64,000 nucleotides of DNA, from positions 2,913,501-2,977,500 of the forward strand of contig JAHCHX010000001.1 in the NCBI GenBank assembly GCA_026129545.1, in the 5' to 3' direction. The notes under the pieces are model-generated. The model did not search any database, was not told the origin of the DNA, and saw nothing but the letters and a program-made list of their open reading frames with translations. The translations under genes were made by a program, and so were the position numbers. Positions 63,370 to 64,000 of this stretch are shown one piece after another (the stretch's first letter is position 1; each line of letters begins with the position of its first letter). This DNA comes from Saprospiraceae bacterium. Its GTDB lineage: Bacteria; Bacteroidota; Bacteroidia; Chitinophagales; Saprospiraceae.

Positions 63370-64000
63370 ATGTTGCCAACCCTTCCATACATTTTGCTCG
63401 CAGCGGGCATACTTATTATTGTCAATTTAGTGGCCGGGCGGTTCGCCACTCGATTCGGAGCGCCCACCCTTTTGGCCACGCTGGCTATCGGCGTGATTTT
63501 CGGCAATGGCGGGCCTTATGATTTTGACTACAACTTCCCGGTGGTGACGCTTCGCTTCAGCGAAATAGCCTTGTGTGTCATCATCTTTGCGGGTGGTTTC
63601 GAGTCCAATTGGAAGCGTTTTCGCCCTATCTTCTGGCAGGGTGTTTCTTTGGCGACGTTGGGCGTATTGTTGACGGTGGTGGCTACCGCCGTGTTCGCTT
63701 ATGGTTTGTTGGGGTGGTCGTGGACGCATAGTTTATTGTTGGGGGCAGTGGTGTCTGCGACGGATGCGGCGGCTGTTTTTTCCATTCTGGAAAATAACAA
63801 CCTGAGCTTGAAACCGGGTGTGCGCGAGGTGCTTGAATTGGAATCGGGGGCCAACGACCCAATGGCTTTTTTCCTGACCCTAAGTGTGTCGGCCATGCTC
63901 ATATCGCAGCCATCCGACGCGGGTTTGCTTGCCTTGTCGGGCAATTTTTTGTGGACGATGTTTGTGGGTGCTGCAACAGGGCTATTGGCCGGTAAATTCA
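63370..64000 (+). CDS. Potassium/proton antiporter (CvrA-like), C-terminus beyond the window
   Basis: The first 210 residues of a CPA1-family antiporter: membrane spans from residue 5 on, with GRFATRFGAPTLLATLAIGVIFG, then FAGGFESNW and the LLLGAVVSATDAAAVFSILEN region and LELESGANDPMAFFLTL (Asp sites of ion transport). K+/H+ antiporters of this type also carry a TrkA-C-like end, outside the window. It is 5 bp after the rRNA methyltransferase, so an operon is likely. Confidence 0.9.
   Translation, partial: MLPTLPYILLAAGILIIVNLVAGRFATRFGAPTLLATLAIGVIFGNGGPYDFDYNFPVVTLRFSEIALCVIIFAGGFESNWKRFRPIFWQGVSLATLGVLLTVVATAVFAYGLLGWSWTHSLLLGAVVSATDAAAVFSILENNNLSLKPGVREVLELESGANDPMAFFLTLSVSAMLISQPSDAGLLALSGNFLWTMFVGAATGLLAGKF

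Overview
The window comes from a member of the Bacteroidota, most likely a Saprospiria-like lineage (Lewinella/Haliscomenobacter relatives). Markers are a gliding-motility gldG gene, a PorZ-like type IX secretion protein, a secreted protein with a type IX sorting tail, a LytTR regulator under a TPR/HisKA_2 sensor, and an ECF sigma factor beside an outer-membrane barrel protein. Several starts are preceded by the Bacteroidota promoter box TAnnTTTG, and purine-rich ribosome sites are mostly absent.

Layout. 1-4.7 kb is accessory: a truncated metzincin protease, a 3 x 101-bp tandem array, hairpins, a tyrosine recombinase with three HARP-like N-terminal modules, and a zinc-ribbon protein. 4.7-10.8 kb holds uvrA, deoC behind a possible short leader RNA, a SPOR protein and rodA. 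11-16.7 kb holds a flippase and an apparent operon of an EAD11-like protein, a TPR sensor, a histidine kinase and a LytTR regulator; an in-frame TAA separates sensor from kinase. 17-24 kb is mostly export-related: an NTF2-like protein, a Cys-rich secreted protein, an ABC ATPase, PorZ and an FkbM methyltransferase. 24-33 kb is metabolic and mixed: a PQQ dehydrogenase/cytochrome fusion, ApaG, an esterase, a cupin, 3-hydroxyanthranilate dioxygenase, a frameshifted MORN-like gene, a methyltransferase and a GNAT protein. 33-41 kb holds an Nfu-type protein, a second flippase, a secreted MORN-caspase divergent from gldG, a monooxygenase-fold protein and a phospholipase C/S1-P1-like enzyme. 41-48.5 kb holds a haloperoxidase-like protein, lipoproteins, YceI, proS, OsmC and rfbA. 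48.5-54 kb is the conserved rimP-nusA-infB block. 54-64 kb holds a lipoprotein, the sigma/barrel pair, an M29 aminopeptidase, an S9 peptidase, a haem-binding protein, an RlmD-family methyltransferase and the start of a K+/H+ antiporter.

Gaps between genes are rich in dispersed palindromes and fold-back elements, several present more than once. The most unusual parts are the recombinase with its array, the EAD11/two-component operon, and the fold-back repeat families. No tRNA, rRNA or CRISPR array was recognised. All calls are from reading the sequence; no database search was run.
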